From JACCYQ01 sp036675565 (lineage in GTDB: Bacteria > Bacteroidota > Bacteroidia > Chitinophagales > Chitinophagaceae), in NCBI GenBank assembly GCA_036675565.1, contig JAKFER010000047.1, forward strand, positions 113,749-177,748: a stretch of 64,000 bases of DNA. Reading direction: 5' to 3'. A program made the position numbers and the translations under genes. Numbering within the stretch: the first letter of the stretch is position 1; every line of letters starts with the position of its first letter. Below the pieces are notes generated by a model. It ran no database searches and had not been told where the DNA came from. It saw only the letters and a program-made list of their open reading frames with translations. Positions 9,949 to 19,937 of this stretch are shown here, one piece after another.

Positions 9949-10222
9949 TTGGGGCAATCGCAATTTTTTATAAATTACTATAAACTTTGCAAGTTAATTG
10001 AATTTGTTTTTTAATGATCAGTATTTACCCGTTTGAATTTACAGGACTTTAAACATAAATATCAACACTTAGCAGTTTCTGGCCAACGCAGTATTTACAA
10101 CAGCAAATTAAATGGATGGCTAGACAATAACCCTGATTTTAATCATAAATATTATTTCAGAAATCAGGAAAACATGATCATCCAGGATTATCGCAGATAC
10201 TGATTAAAGACAGTAAAGGAGT
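9949..10222. other. Intergenic region between the two PULs, no gene seen
   Basis: 274 bases between the last PUL B gene (esterase, stop at 10223) and the PUL A sigma start. An imperfectly placed inverted repeat (8-bp arms 10132-10139 and 10161-10168) lies here, but without a T-run on either strand. It must hold the PUL A sigma promoter; no consensus box could be recognised. Confidence 0.4.
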
Positions 10223-11020
10223 TCAATTTGATGCTTTTACCTGCATAAATATCCATTCGAAAAGTTTTGGTTCTGAAAATGCAGGGTCCCAGCTGTTGTG
10301 ATTGGCCTCCGGGTATAACGTAAATTTTACGTTTGCTTTTTCTTTTTTTAATGATTCAACCATTTTTTCAGAGTGGGATGGAGGTACAACATCGTCCTTT
10401 GCTCCATGAAATATCCACCAGTTTACGTTTTTCATTTGTTTGGCCGTTTTTATATGGGCACCACCACAGATGGGAAAAGCTGCGGCAAACAAACCGGGAT
10501 TACGATAAACCAGTTCAAAAGTGCCCATGCCACCCATGGATAAACCACCAACATACACTTGTTTTTTATTGACAGGATAGGTTTCCATTACATATCCTAC
10601 AAGTTGGTTTAACAATTCCATGTAGCGGGTTGGTTGTTCATCTTTCACAAAATGAAAAACCCTGCTATTATCATCATGCAATCTCAATACATTACTCCAG
10701 TAACTGTTTGACCGGCATTGAGGAAAAATTACGATTGCAGGATATTTTTTCCTGATAGAATCTCTCAAAAATACTTTGGCTCCATGCACCAATTGCTTTT
10801 CATTATCGGTACCCCTTTCTCCTGCACCATGTAAAAAAAATACGACAGGGTATTTTTTTGATTGATCATAGTTTTCCGGCAATAATAAACGATAGGGTAA
10901 CGTATCACCTCCCTGTACCAGCCATTTTTTCTGGAAAAGTGAAAGATCTTGTGCAGCAACAATGACCGTTAGTGAAAGGAGAAATATTGAAGTGAATATT
11001 TTTTTTAGCATGTCATCCAT
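10223..11020 (-). CDS. Secreted alpha/beta-hydrolase, PHB-depolymerase/carboxylesterase-like
   Basis: A predicted periplasmic or secreted esterase, about 265 residues from the ATG at 11020. That start is preferred to a TTG at 11056 because the shorter form begins directly with a signal peptide (LKKIFTSIFLLSLTVIVAAQ) and does not overlap the sulfatase. The fold signatures are clear: an oxyanion-hole region FFLHGAGERG, nucleophile elbow GGLSMGGMG (Ser of GxSxG), the acid in GAKDDVVPP and the catalytic His in EANHNSWDP. Such single-domain esterases in PULs often remove acyl groups from decorated glycans. That role is inferred; the family also includes general peptidase-like and phospholipase-like members. 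It is the last gene of PUL B. Confidence 0.8.
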   Translation of the reverse strand: MDDMLKKIFTSIFLLSLTVIVAAQDLSLFQKKWLVQGGDTLPYRLLLPENYDQSKKYPVVFFLHGAGERGTDNEKQLVHGAKVFLRDSIRKKYPAIVIFPQCRSNSYWSNVLRLHDDNSRVFHFVKDEQPTRYMELLNQLVGYVMETYPVNKKQVYVGGLSMGGMGTFELVYRNPGLFAAAFPICGGAHIKTAKQMKNVNWWIFHGAKDDVVPPSHSEKMVESLKKEKANVKFTLYPEANHNSWDPAFSEPKLFEWIFMQVKASN

Positions 11021-11027
11021 TTTTAAA

Positions 11028-12518
11028 TTAATAGCTTCCTTTGTAAAGATTATCAATCCGATTATTGATGGTTCTTTTTAATGGGATCTGTAAACCATTG
11101 GTTTCTTCAAGCCATTTAAATAAATCATTTTTTAATTCAATTCCTATTTGCCGGTAACTGGTATCGCGAATCAGGTTATTCATTTCAAAAGGATCATTTT
11201 GCAGATCAAACAATTCATTGATATCCCATACACCATTATAATAAATATACTTATACCTGTCTGATCGAACGGCAAAAGTGGTAGGCGTTTGCGGGAATGC
11301 AGATTCCCAATAATACTCATAAAAAACTTTATCTCTTTGCCATCCATTTGCATTTCCCTTTAACAGGTTTGAAAAAGAAAACCCCTGCATTTGTTTGGGT
11401 TTTGAAATGCCAGCCAGTTCAAGAAAGGTTGGTGCTATATCAACATTCATCACTACTTTATCTACCACTGAATTGGGTTTTACCATCCCAGGTGCCCAGA
11501 CAAGCATTGGTACCCGCATGCTTTCTTCATAGGCATGGCGTTTATCAATCAAACCATGTTCGCCAAAAGAAAATCCATTATCGCCCATATAAACAACCAT
11601 GGTGTTTTGTTCAAGACCTTCAGCCTTCACCCAATCCAATACTTTTTCAACACTTTCATCTACCGCCTGCAATGTTTCAAGATACAGGTGATAAAATTTG
11701 TCAAAGGGTATCTGGCCGTGATACATATAATCAACACCATGCCAGCTATACCGTTGCTTGCGAACCCAGGTGGGTATGTCGCTGTAATTTACTTTTGATT
11801 GCGGAGCGGTAGGTATACCGTAATATTTACTGCTATCCGTTGCCGTTAGATACATGCTGGGCGGTGTTACTATTGGTAAAGTTGCATACATTCCCTTATG
11901 TCTTTCTGCAGGTTCAAATTCAGCATGTACTCCTTTATGTGATAGATAAACAAAGAAGGGTTTATTCTTTTTCCTGTTATTCATCCATTCAATGGCATTC
12001 TTTGTCAGGAGGTCCGTAACATAACTGCCTTCAGCTTGCGGAACCACCTTTCCATTGATGTTGAAAACCGGGTTTAAATAAACACCCTGGCCGCGAAAAC
12101 TTAACCAATGATCAAATCCAGGTTGCGGCTGATCATCTGTATTGCCCATATGCCATTTACCAAAAAAAGCTGTTTGGTATCCTTTCTCCTGCATGTATTT
12201 TGGGAAAAAAATAAGATTGGTTGGCAGGGGGGCATCATTGTCAACCACTGTATGACTATGAGCATACTGGCCGGTTAAAATGGATGCACGACTAGGAGAA
12301 CAAAGTGCTGTTGAAACAAATGCATTTTTAACATGTGCTCCTTCTTTGGCCATGCGGTCCATACCAGGTGTTTGTAATCCCTGTATTTTATTCATGAAAC
12401 CCATGGCATCATAACGGTGATCATCAGACAAAATAAAAATGATGTTCATTTGTTTTTGCTGTGCACACAACACACCGTTCAAGAACATGGCTATCGTTAT
12501 AATTAATAAATTTTTCAT
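11028..12518 (-). CDS. Secreted type I sulfatase (arylsulfatase family)
   Basis: A hydrolase of sulfate esters, probably periplasmic, about 496 residues. The ATG at 12518 is chosen over a TTG at 12548 because it opens directly on a signal peptide ending GVLCAQ. The activation motif CSPSR (Cys at about residue 73) followed by ASILTG is intact, so the cysteine would need conversion to formylglycine. Metal-binding residues are visible in LSDDHRYD and MGDNGFSFGEHG. The neighbours are GH97 and an esterase of PUL B. A sulfatase here suggests that the target glycan carries sulfate, or that the enzyme serves another substrate. The SUMF1-like protein in this window (41177-42130) lacks the catalytic cysteines, so the maturation enzyme must be elsewhere. 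Confidence 0.9.
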   Translation of the reverse strand: MKNLLIITIAMFLNGVLCAQQKQMNIIFILSDDHRYDAMGFMNKIQGLQTPGMDRMAKEGAHVKNAFVSTALCSPSRASILTGQYAHSHTVVDNDAPLPTNLIFFPKYMQEKGYQTAFFGKWHMGNTDDQPQPGFDHWLSFRGQGVYLNPVFNINGKVVPQAEGSYVTDLLTKNAIEWMNNRKKNKPFFVYLSHKGVHAEFEPAERHKGMYATLPIVTPPSMYLTATDSSKYYGIPTAPQSKVNYSDIPTWVRKQRYSWHGVDYMYHGQIPFDKFYHLYLETLQAVDESVEKVLDWVKAEGLEQNTMVVYMGDNGFSFGEHGLIDKRHAYEESMRVPMLVWAPGMVKPNSVVDKVVMNVDIAPTFLELAGISKPKQMQGFSFSNLLKGNANGWQRDKVFYEYYWESAFPQTPTTFAVRSDRYKYIYYNGVWDINELFDLQNDPFEMNNLIRDTSYRQIGIELKNDLFKWLEETNGLQIPLKRTINNRIDNLYKGSY

Positions 12519-12575
12519 GTGCATGTATATAGCCTGGTGAATTGTCAATGCAATCTAAAAAATGATTCGTATTTA

Positions 12576-14552
12576 TTAATACTTATGCCTCACAAGCCTG
12601 ATTAAAAAACCACCACCCGGCGCCATAATAATTTTTAGTTTTTTATTTTGCCTGATCGTTTGTTCTGTAATCGTATAATCGCTTCCGTATGAATGTGCAT
12701 TTAATCCATCACTACAGATGGTGGCAGCATAATTTTTATTTTCAATCATATCAAGTGTCAAAGTTATTTCTCTTGCAGTTTCATTATTCATGCCGGCAAT
12801 AAACCAGTCGTTATCTTTTGTTCTTGCTGTGATAATATATTCTCCAATTTTTCCCTGCAGTATTTTTGTATCATCCCATATTGTTGGAATGGAGCCTAGT
12901 AAATCCATAAAAGCAGGTTCTTTTATACCCTGGCTTGGATTACCGCTGAATATTTGCAGCGGACTATCATAAACAGCGAACATAGCCAATTGGTGACAAC
13001 GTGTACCCATGCTCATGGGATTTTTTGCAATAGGTCTGAACTGGTCTTTTTGCGCATTCAACAATAATCCGGGTTCATAGTCTAATGGTCCTGAAAGCAT
13101 ACGGGTATATGCAATGGCTACATTATGTTCAGGTGTGGCCAAATCACTCCAGATATTCCATTCTGCTCCTAACACACCTTCTTGTGTAACTGCATTGGGC
13201 CAGGTTCGGTTAAATCCTTTAGGTGGAAAAGCGCCATGAAACATTACAGTGATTTGATGATCTGCACATGCTTCTGCAATCCGGTGATAAAAATTAACCA
13301 TCTTCTGATCATCGCGATCCATAAAATCTGTCATAATGCTTTGCACACCCCATTTATTAAATTGTTTCAATGCGCTGTCCAATTGCCTGTCAAGCGTAGA
13401 ACACAATGTCCATAGCATGAGTCGTACATCATTCTTTTTTGCATAAGCGGCTAATGTGTCCATGTTAATATTTGGATTGATATCAAACAGGTCTTTATAA
13501 TTGCTCCAGCCGGCATCAAGCATGATTTGATTAAATCCAAACTTCTTTGCAAAGTCTATATAAAATTTATAGGTGTCCGTATTGATCCCTGCAACAAAGG
13601 GCACATTGAATAAACTGATTCCATTGATCCATTCATCGGTTCCTTTGCCGGTTTTTATCCATGATGGATCTTTGATTTTTGAAGGGTCGCTTAATAAATA
13701 AACCAGGTCATTTTCCGGCAGATCAATATCATTTTTTGCAATCATTACTACCCGCCAGGGCAACATGCGTGTTCCTTTTATTTTGGCGATATAATTAGTT
13801 CTTTCTTCCACGATTAATTGTGGAAATTCGCCTTCTGTCATTTTTTCTTTTAAAGGATAAGGTGCAAATACCCCTGATAGCATCCCGTTGTTTTGTTTTA
13901 AAAACATTCCCGGGTATTCATACAGGTTAGCATCCGTTATTCCAAGATGGTAACCATTTTTAAGGGACACCACAACAGGTGCATAGGTAATCAGTGTATC
14001 GGGTAATGAGGAAAGGGCGATATTTTTATATTGGCCTTCGAAACTGGTATGAAAAATATCCCTGTCGATTTGTTTTTCAATATGTGCATACCAGATTTGC
14101 GGAGGTGCTTCAAAACTAAAATCAACTGTTTCATTTTTAACCAGGATAGAATCCCTGAACCCAGTTCCTATTCTATAGGCCATACCATTATTGAACAAAC
14201 GAAATTCAATGCTGAATGGCTGTTTGAATGTTAGGGTCAGTTGATTAAAATGGTTATCTATAATCTTGCGCCTGTATGGAACAGGAACCGTTACTTTTTC
14301 TGATGTGTGACTGTATTTGTATTTTTTGACAGATAATTTATCAGTTAGTTTACGTCCATTATATAGTTCCAGGTCAATGCCGTTATTGGTTTGTAAAACA
14401 TGTCCATTTGCAGAGAGGATATAGGTCAGCTTTTCTTTTGCGTTAACCGATAATTTTAAAGTTGAATCGGGTGAATACAATATATAAGACTCCTGCGAAA
14501 AGCTACCGAAGTATATCAACAAACCAAAGCATGCAGCAAGCAAACTCTTCAT
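12576..14552 (-). CDS. GH97 family glycoside hydrolase, probably retaining alpha-galactosidase type
   Basis: A 658-residue secreted enzyme. It has a signal peptide (about 1-20), an N-terminal beta-sandwich (about 21-280, starting YILYSPDSTLKLSV), a catalytic TIM barrel (about 300-570) and a C-terminal beta domain. GH97 contains inverting glucosidases (SusB-like) and retaining alpha-galactosidases. The retaining type has an Asp nucleophile at the end of a barrel strand, and this protein has Asp409 in MTDFMDR there, with Glu458 and Glu464 downstream as acid/base candidates. The retaining assignment is inference from that residue. It lies 58 bases upstream of the sulfatase start and 29 bases downstream of the GH3 gene, in the PUL B run. 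Confidence 0.9.
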   Translation of the reverse strand: MKSLLAACFGLLIYFGSFSQESYILYSPDSTLKLSVNAKEKLTYILSANGHVLQTNNGIDLELYNGRKLTDKLSVKKYKYSHTSEKVTVPVPYRRKIIDNHFNQLTLTFKQPFSIEFRLFNNGMAYRIGTGFRDSILVKNETVDFSFEAPPQIWYAHIEKQIDRDIFHTSFEGQYKNIALSSLPDTLITYAPVVVSLKNGYHLGITDANLYEYPGMFLKQNNGMLSGVFAPYPLKEKMTEGEFPQLIVEERTNYIAKIKGTRMLPWRVVMIAKNDIDLPENDLVYLLSDPSKIKDPSWIKTGKGTDEWINGISLFNVPFVAGINTDTYKFYIDFAKKFGFNQIMLDAGWSNYKDLFDINPNINMDTLAAYAKKNDVRLMLWTLCSTLDRQLDSALKQFNKWGVQSIMTDFMDRDDQKMVNFYHRIAEACADHQITVMFHGAFPPKGFNRTWPNAVTQEGVLGAEWNIWSDLATPEHNVAIAYTRMLSGPLDYEPGLLLNAQKDQFRPIAKNPMSMGTRCHQLAMFAVYDSPLQIFSGNPSQGIKEPAFMDLLGSIPTIWDDTKILQGKIGEYIITARTKDNDWFIAGMNNETAREITLTLDMIENKNYAATICSDGLNAHSYGSDYTITEQTIRQNKKLKIIMAPGGGFLIRLVRHKY

Positions 14553-14580
14553 GAAGCTGGTACTTTGAAAAAATTGTCTT

Positions 14581-16881
14581 CTATTTTACCCATTGGATCC
14601 TGGATTGTTTAACATCCTGTGAGTTGGTTCCGATCATGATCATAAATTCACCAGGCTCCCAATCATATATAAGATCGTAATTGTAAAATTTTAAATCTTC
14701 CGGGGTAATATCAAAGCTTACCGTTTTTGTTTCACCTGCCTTCAATTCAATTTTTTGAAATCCTTTTAATTCTTTTACCGGCCTGGTTACGCTGCCAACA
14801 ATGTCGCGGATGTATAATTGCACAACTTCTTTTCCATCCCTGTTTCCGCTATTGGTAACATCAACACTGGCTGTGAGGGTTTGATTGCCGGTTAGATTTG
14901 AGCTGCTTAGTTTCAATTCACCGTATGTGAATTTCGTATAACTCAATCCATAACCAAATGGATACAGCGGATCGTTTGAAACATCCAGGTAATTGCTGCG
15001 AAATTTTTGAAACCATTTGCCTTCAGGCAATGGACGGCCTGTGTTTTTATGTGCATAGTAAATGGGCACCTGTCCAACATTTTGCGGGAAAGTTGCTGTC
15101 AATTTACCGGAAGGATTTACATCACCAAACAATACATCTGCAACCGCATAACCCGCTTCGCTTCCACCAAACCAAACATTTAAAATAGCGGGTACATTTT
15201 TTTGTTCCCAGCTTAGCGCTAATGGGCGACCAGTAAATAAAACCAGTACAACGGGTTTGCCTGTTTTTAAAAGTGCATCTAACAATCTTCGCTGTACTTC
15301 GGGCACTTCAATATTGGTACGGCTGCTGGCTTCACCACTCATCTCTGCTGCCTCACCACCTGCGAAAACAATAACATCAGACTGGTTTGCAATATTCAAT
15401 GCTTCATCCATTAATTCTTTTTCAGTGCGGTTATCCCTGTTTAATGTTTTTCCAAACATGGTGGAATGTTGTTCCAATACACTGTCTTCCGTAAGGTTTG
15501 AACCTTTGGCATATAATACTTTTGCATTGTTACCCAGCACTTCTTTCATACCGGTAATAACTGCGGTTGCTTTGGAAAAATTTGCGGCAACACTCCAGGT
15601 GCCCGGCATATTTTCTTTGGCATCTGCCAATGGCCCGATGAGTGCAATGGTTCCGGATTTTTTTAATGGTAAAATATTTCCTTCATTCTTCAGCAACACA
15701 AAACTTTCTGCAGATATTTTCCTGGCTTCCTGCCTGTGTGCATTAGAAAAGACTTCATTTTTTGCACGTTCTTCACTTCCATAACGATACGGGTCTTCAA
15801 ACAATCCTAATTTATATTTTGCTTCCAGGATGCGGCGGCAAGCAGTTTCAATTTGTTGCTGCGTAACTTTTCCTTCTGCTAAAGATTTTTTTAAAGTGGT
15901 TAATAAACCTTCACCAACCATATCCATATCTACACCAGCATTCAATGCCATGGCCGAAGCAATTTGCAGATCGCCTACACCATGATCTATCATTTCATTG
16001 ATGCCTGTATAATCCGTTACAACAAAGCCATCAAAGCCCCATTGGTTCCTTAATACTTCCGTCAGTAACCATTTATTACCTGTTGCGGGTATGCCATCCA
16101 CTTCGTTAAAAGAAGCCATCACGCTGCCAACACCTGCATCTACTGCAGCCTTGTATGGTGGCATATAATCATTGAACATGCGCTGGCGGCTCATATCAAC
16201 CGTATTATAATCCCTGCCAGCTTCAGATGCACCATATAATGCGTAATGTTTTACGCATGCCATCAAAGTATTATTTTTTGAAAGATCATCCTGCTGGTAA
16301 CCTCTAACCATTGCTTTCGCAATTTGAGAACCGAGATACGGATCTTCTCCATTGCCTTCTGAAACCCTTCCCCAGCGTGGATCGCGGGAAATATCAACCA
16401 TCGGAGAAAAAGTCCAGTTGATGCCATCGGCACTGGCTTCCTGTGCAGCTATCTGTGCACTGCGTTCAATCAGATTCATATCCCAGGTGCAACTTAAACC
16501 TAACGGTATAGGAAATACGGTTTCGTAACCATGAATAACATCCATACCAAACAACAAAGGAATTTTTAAACGGCTTTGTTCAACAGCAACCTTTTGCACA
16601 TCCCTGATCTTGGCAATTGATTTGATATTAAATAAACCACCAACCTGGCCTGCTTTTATTTTTTCTGCAATGTTTGAACTGCTTGCCTGACCTGTTGTAA
16701 TATCCCCGGCCCCAGGTAAATTCAATTGACCGATCTTTTCTTCCAACGTCATTTTCGCCATTAGATCCGTAATGAATTTATCCATGGGTGAAGAAGCAGC
16801 TGAAGTTTCTGTTTGCGTATTCTGGGGCGTACTGCATCCCAAGAAAATGACCGTTGCAATTGCCAGTAATATTCTTTGCAT
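14581..16881 (-). CDS. bglX: GH3 beta-glucosidase, BglX-like lipoprotein
   Basis: A 766-residue exo-acting beta-glucosidase, close in length to E. coli BglX. The signal ends with a lipobox at Cys16 (FLGCS), so it is probably membrane-anchored facing the periplasm. The order is the (beta/alpha)8 domain (about 35-370, with nucleophile Asp290 in VVTDYTG), the alpha/beta sandwich (about 390-620) and a fibronectin III-like C-terminal domain (about 675-760). Substrate linkage cannot be read from the sequence. Next to two GH144-type enzymes it is a good candidate for splitting sophorose or beta-1,2-gluco-oligosaccharides. It is co-directional with the PUL B genes, 18 bases downstream of the SGNH hydrolase. 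Confidence 0.93.
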   Translation of the reverse strand: MQRILLAIATVIFLGCSTPQNTQTETSAASSPMDKFITDLMAKMTLEEKIGQLNLPGAGDITTGQASSSNIAEKIKAGQVGGLFNIKSIAKIRDVQKVAVEQSRLKIPLLFGMDVIHGYETVFPIPLGLSCTWDMNLIERSAQIAAQEASADGINWTFSPMVDISRDPRWGRVSEGNGEDPYLGSQIAKAMVRGYQQDDLSKNNTLMACVKHYALYGASEAGRDYNTVDMSRQRMFNDYMPPYKAAVDAGVGSVMASFNEVDGIPATGNKWLLTEVLRNQWGFDGFVVTDYTGINEMIDHGVGDLQIASAMALNAGVDMDMVGEGLLTTLKKSLAEGKVTQQQIETACRRILEAKYKLGLFEDPYRYGSEERAKNEVFSNAHRQEARKISAESFVLLKNEGNILPLKKSGTIALIGPLADAKENMPGTWSVAANFSKATAVITGMKEVLGNNAKVLYAKGSNLTEDSVLEQHSTMFGKTLNRDNRTEKELMDEALNIANQSDVIVFAGGEAAEMSGEASSRTNIEVPEVQRRLLDALLKTGKPVVLVLFTGRPLALSWEQKNVPAILNVWFGGSEAGYAVADVLFGDVNPSGKLTATFPQNVGQVPIYYAHKNTGRPLPEGKWFQKFRSNYLDVSNDPLYPFGYGLSYTKFTYGELKLSSSNLTGNQTLTASVDVTNSGNRDGKEVVQLYIRDIVGSVTRPVKELKGFQKIELKAGETKTVSFDITPEDLKFYNYDLIYDWEPGEFMIMIGTNSQDVKQSRIQWVK

Positions 16882-16899
16882 GATAATTGATTTTCTATT

Positions 16900-17568
16900 T
16901 TAATTATTTAAATAAGGCTCAAGAGCTTTTTTCCATATCGCGTATCCCTTAGCATTCATATGCAGGTTATCAGCCAGGAAAATATCTTTCATAGGTTTGC
17001 CATTTTCATCCAGCATTTTTGAAAACACATCTACAAACACGATATTTTTTTGATGGCTTAATCTTTCTTTAATTAGTTTATTTGCTTTCTTCATGTCAGG
17101 CATTAATGACAACCTGGAAATACTTGGTTTTATTGAAATGTACACAATAGGCACCAGTGGTAATTTATTTCGGATCAAATGAATCAATGTATCTATCCTG
17201 TTGGCTACTTCATCAGGAGTTGCCGGTGGAGATGAAGCCAGGTCATTTTCGCCCACATAAATAACTATTTGTTTGGGGTTGTAAGGGAAAATGATGTCAT
17301 CAGCATAATGAATTACATGCGGTGTACTGGACCCGCCAAATCCCCTGTTAATAACCGTTATACCTGGGAAATCATTTTGTAAATCCTTCCACATCCTGAT
17401 TGACGAACTGCCTACAAATAAAACAGCATTTGATGCAGGCATCTGGCTACTATCAGCTTTTTTAAATTCGACGATCTCATTATAAAAAGGAGCATCCTGC
17501 GCCTGGGCAACAGGTGAAAGAATCAATAAAAGGTTAAAAATGCTTAAAACCAAAAAAACACGTTTCAT
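16900..17568 (-). CDS. Secreted SGNH/GDSL-type esterase
   Basis: A 222-residue hydrolase with a signal peptide (cleavage near AQAQ, residue 23). The SGNH blocks are visible: block I GSSSIR (Ser55 is the expected nucleophile, with the usual Asp of GDS replaced by Ser54), block II Gly in NRGFGGSS, block III GENDLA (Asn) and block V DNLHMNAKGY (Asp and His). The family includes acetyl-esterases and lysophospholipases. In PUL B, a sugar O-acyl esterase role is the likely one, but this is inferred from position. Confidence 0.85.
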   Translation of the reverse strand: MKRVFLVLSIFNLLLILSPVAQAQDAPFYNEIVEFKKADSSQMPASNAVLFVGSSSIRMWKDLQNDFPGITVINRGFGGSSTPHVIHYADDIIFPYNPKQIVIYVGENDLASSPPATPDEVANRIDTLIHLIRNKLPLVPIVYISIKPSISRLSLMPDMKKANKLIKERLSHQKNIVFVDVFSKMLDENGKPMKDIFLADNLHMNAKGYAIWKKALEPYLNN

Positions 17569-17619
17569 ATTTATTAAATTTTCAATTTACAGTACGACTT
17601 GTCAACTTAAGGTATCAAA

Positions 17620-18045
17620 TTATTTATAAATGGATTTGGATGAAAATAAGACATGATCCAGGCTGAACTTTCCACCACCATAAAAAAGGAAAATGATGGA
17701 CAGTAAAATAAAAAGAAATGGGTGCTGGTCTTCGTACCAAAACTTTCCATGACCAATAAAAAAAGTAATATAAATCATTACAAAAAGTAACAGCAGTGCG
17801 CCGATTCTTGTAAGAAAACCAATTGTCAGCATGATGCCGGCCAACAGTTCGATAATTTTTCCGATATAAACCATCAAAACAGGAGCAGGTAATTTTTGAA
17901 ATACATCCCATCCAAAATAAACTTTCATTTTCTCATCATCAAAAACTTCGTAACCATGATAGATCATCAATAACCCAATGATGATTCTGACTATGGCCAG
18001 GACTCCTTCGATTTTGAATGGGGTGGATGAAAAAAATCTTTTCAT
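17620..18045 (-). CDS. DoxX family membrane protein
   Basis: A 141-residue inner-membrane protein with about four membrane segments (about 13-32, 50-72, 76-95 and 107-128). It matches the DoxX family pattern (RIIIGLLMIYHG at the start, LLAGIMLTIGFLTRIGALLL in the middle, and FLFILLSIIFLFYGGGKFSLD at the end). The family is poorly characterised; members are linked to redox or thiosulfate handling. Its role in a glycan locus is unknown. It sits between the GH43-like and SGNH genes with short gaps and is probably co-transcribed. Confidence 0.85.
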   Translation of the reverse strand: MKRFFSSTPFKIEGVLAIVRIIIGLLMIYHGYEVFDDEKMKVYFGWDVFQKLPAPVLMVYIGKIIELLAGIMLTIGFLTRIGALLLLFVMIYITFFIGHGKFWYEDQHPFLFILLSIIFLFYGGGKFSLDHVLFSSKSIYK

Positions 18046-18066
18046 TGTTTTAAAGTTACATTGCTA

Positions 18067-19845
18067 CTATTTTATTTCCAGCACAGGATACCTTTTTGAA
18101 ACCCCATTTTCATTGATTGATTCAATGGTGAAATAATAAGTCTTTTGCGAATCCATTGTTTTCAGCCAATATTCATTATTACTATGAACCATAATGCTGG
18201 TATACAATTTATCCGGGTTTGTGCCGTAATAAATATTGTAAGCAAAAGCATTATCCACAGGACTCCATTTTATGAACGCACTGCGCTTGTCTTTTTCTGT
18301 TCGTAACACAATGAATTGTTTTACGGAATCCGGTTTTTCACCATTGCCATTTCCAAAAACCCTGAACCCGCTTAATGCAAATTTGCCCGTTGGCATATGA
18401 ATGTTCTCCAGTTTGATATAACGGGCTTGCACAGGTGTTGGCAATTCCACATAATCGTGCGGTACATCCGTTGTATTTTTAGATTTGTCATGCAGGATTT
18501 TCCATTTCTTTCCATCCAAGGAATGGTATAATTTATATTGATGATATTGATCTGTTCGTTTCCCTAGCCTGTCATCTGCAACATCCTGGTCTGCATAATT
18601 TATCTGTACAGCATTGACCGTTGATATTTTTCCTAGGTCAGATTGAAAATATTCTCCTGCATTGGAACTGGATGCACTCCAGTATGTTTTCATTAATTCG
18701 TCTACTGCATGATTAGCATGATATCCACCCAATGTTGAAGAAACCTGGACAGGTTTATTATAATTCAGCAGCATCCAACCTGTAAAATAGGGCGACTTGC
18801 CATTTACTTCATAACTGCTGTTAAATCCTGCAGCAGGAATATAATGCGGGTAATCACCAAAGGTGGTATTGCACCACATTTGGTCATCTTCATCAAAGCC
18901 AGTGGGCCAGATGCCCAATCGTCTTTCAAAAGTATTTTTTACCGACACCACCGTGGTGGAGACATGCCAATAGCGATTAAAATTATCCATAAATGTTGCA
19001 CCATGACCGGCACCTCTTACATAACCTCCCAGTTTAAAACTAAGCGGATCAGATTGAGCTGTAAAAGGACCAAGTGGATTATTGCCGACCAATAATCCAT
19101 CTGCATATCCACTGAACTCTGTACCAGGTGCGCCATATTGCAAATAATATTTGTTTTTGTATTTGGTCATATGTGATCCTTCAATAAAGGGATCAAGAAA
19201 AGTATTGTCCATATGTTCACCAAATCGTTGCCATCCAAAACGCCAGGGTTCAAGTAAATACATTTCCAGTCGGGTACCTATGGGTTGCATGGTTTTCCTG
19301 TTTAACTCAATGCCATACATCGGGTATTTATTGCTGCTGCCATTGTACATGTATAAACGGCCATCATCATCCGTAAAAAAAGATGGATCCCAGCCGCCAA
19401 TCTCAAATGAATCAACCAATGGCTTCCATTCATTATTTTTTGGATCTGTACTCATCCAGATGGAAAACTTAGATGTATAAGTTGAACCGAATACGATCAT
19501 GGTATCGCCAATGATGCCCACACCGGGTGCACATAATTCATCATAAGTACCGGTATTCCATGGACGTAAAAATTTTTTGGAAACAAAATTCCATTTCAGC
19601 ATATCACTGCTCCACCAATATCCCCATTGGTTGGTGCTGAACAAATAATAATCACCTTTATAATTTACAATCACAGGATCGGCTGTAGCCCTGTGTCTTC
19701 CCCATTCACTAAAATTTGGAATGGGCGTGTATCCATAGTCGATATTGATCGGGTTGCAATATGTTTTTTGTTGTGCAGATGTATTAAACCCAAAAACCAG
19801 CATCAGTAAAAAAAAGGAAAGAATATATTTTTGTGAATGCTTCAT
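18067..19845 (-). CDS. GH43-like five-bladed propeller glycosidase with discoidin and FN3 domains
   Basis: A 592-residue secreted protein with a signal peptide (about 1-24). An N-terminal GH43-type propeller runs to about 335. A catalytic triad can be proposed: Asp56 in ATADPVIV (base), Asp153 in GGWDPSFF (pKa modulator) and Glu222 in FIEGSHMTKY (acid). A discoidin/F5-8C-like carbohydrate-binding domain follows (about 370-495, ARYIKLENIHM near its end), then a fibronectin III domain (about 505-592). GH43 enzymes are mostly arabinofuranosidases, xylosidases or exo-galactanases; the specificity here is not evident. It could remove side chains from the PUL B glycan. The triad assignment is by motif only. 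Confidence 0.85.
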   Translation of the reverse strand: MKHSQKYILSFFLLMLVFGFNTSAQQKTYCNPINIDYGYTPIPNFSEWGRHRATADPVIVNYKGDYYLFSTNQWGYWWSSDMLKWNFVSKKFLRPWNTGTYDELCAPGVGIIGDTMIVFGSTYTSKFSIWMSTDPKNNEWKPLVDSFEIGGWDPSFFTDDDGRLYMYNGSSNKYPMYGIELNRKTMQPIGTRLEMYLLEPWRFGWQRFGEHMDNTFLDPFIEGSHMTKYKNKYYLQYGAPGTEFSGYADGLLVGNNPLGPFTAQSDPLSFKLGGYVRGAGHGATFMDNFNRYWHVSTTVVSVKNTFERRLGIWPTGFDEDDQMWCNTTFGDYPHYIPAAGFNSSYEVNGKSPYFTGWMLLNYNKPVQVSSTLGGYHANHAVDELMKTYWSASSSNAGEYFQSDLGKISTVNAVQINYADQDVADDRLGKRTDQYHQYKLYHSLDGKKWKILHDKSKNTTDVPHDYVELPTPVQARYIKLENIHMPTGKFALSGFRVFGNGNGEKPDSVKQFIVLRTEKDKRSAFIKWSPVDNAFAYNIYYGTNPDKLYTSIMVHSNNEYWLKTMDSQKTYYFTIESINENGVSKRYPVLEIK

Positions 19846-19937
19846 TATTTATTATTTGGATATTCTAAATCTATATTTCGAGCTTCACATAAATAGCCAG
19901 TTGGTCAGTTGCACAATTTAAAACTTATGTTCCTTTA

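Noticed and set aside
10132..10168. Inverted repeat CCTGATTT / AAATCAGG as terminator of the PUL B tail
   Set aside because: A 21-base loop and no T-run on either strand; structure support is poor.
11297..11812. 171-codon open frame on the plus strand
   Set aside because: Antisense to the sulfatase gene, with unusual residue composition and no motif.
15257..15784. 175-codon open frame on the plus strand
   Set aside because: Antisense to the well-supported GH3 gene; no recognisable domain or signal.
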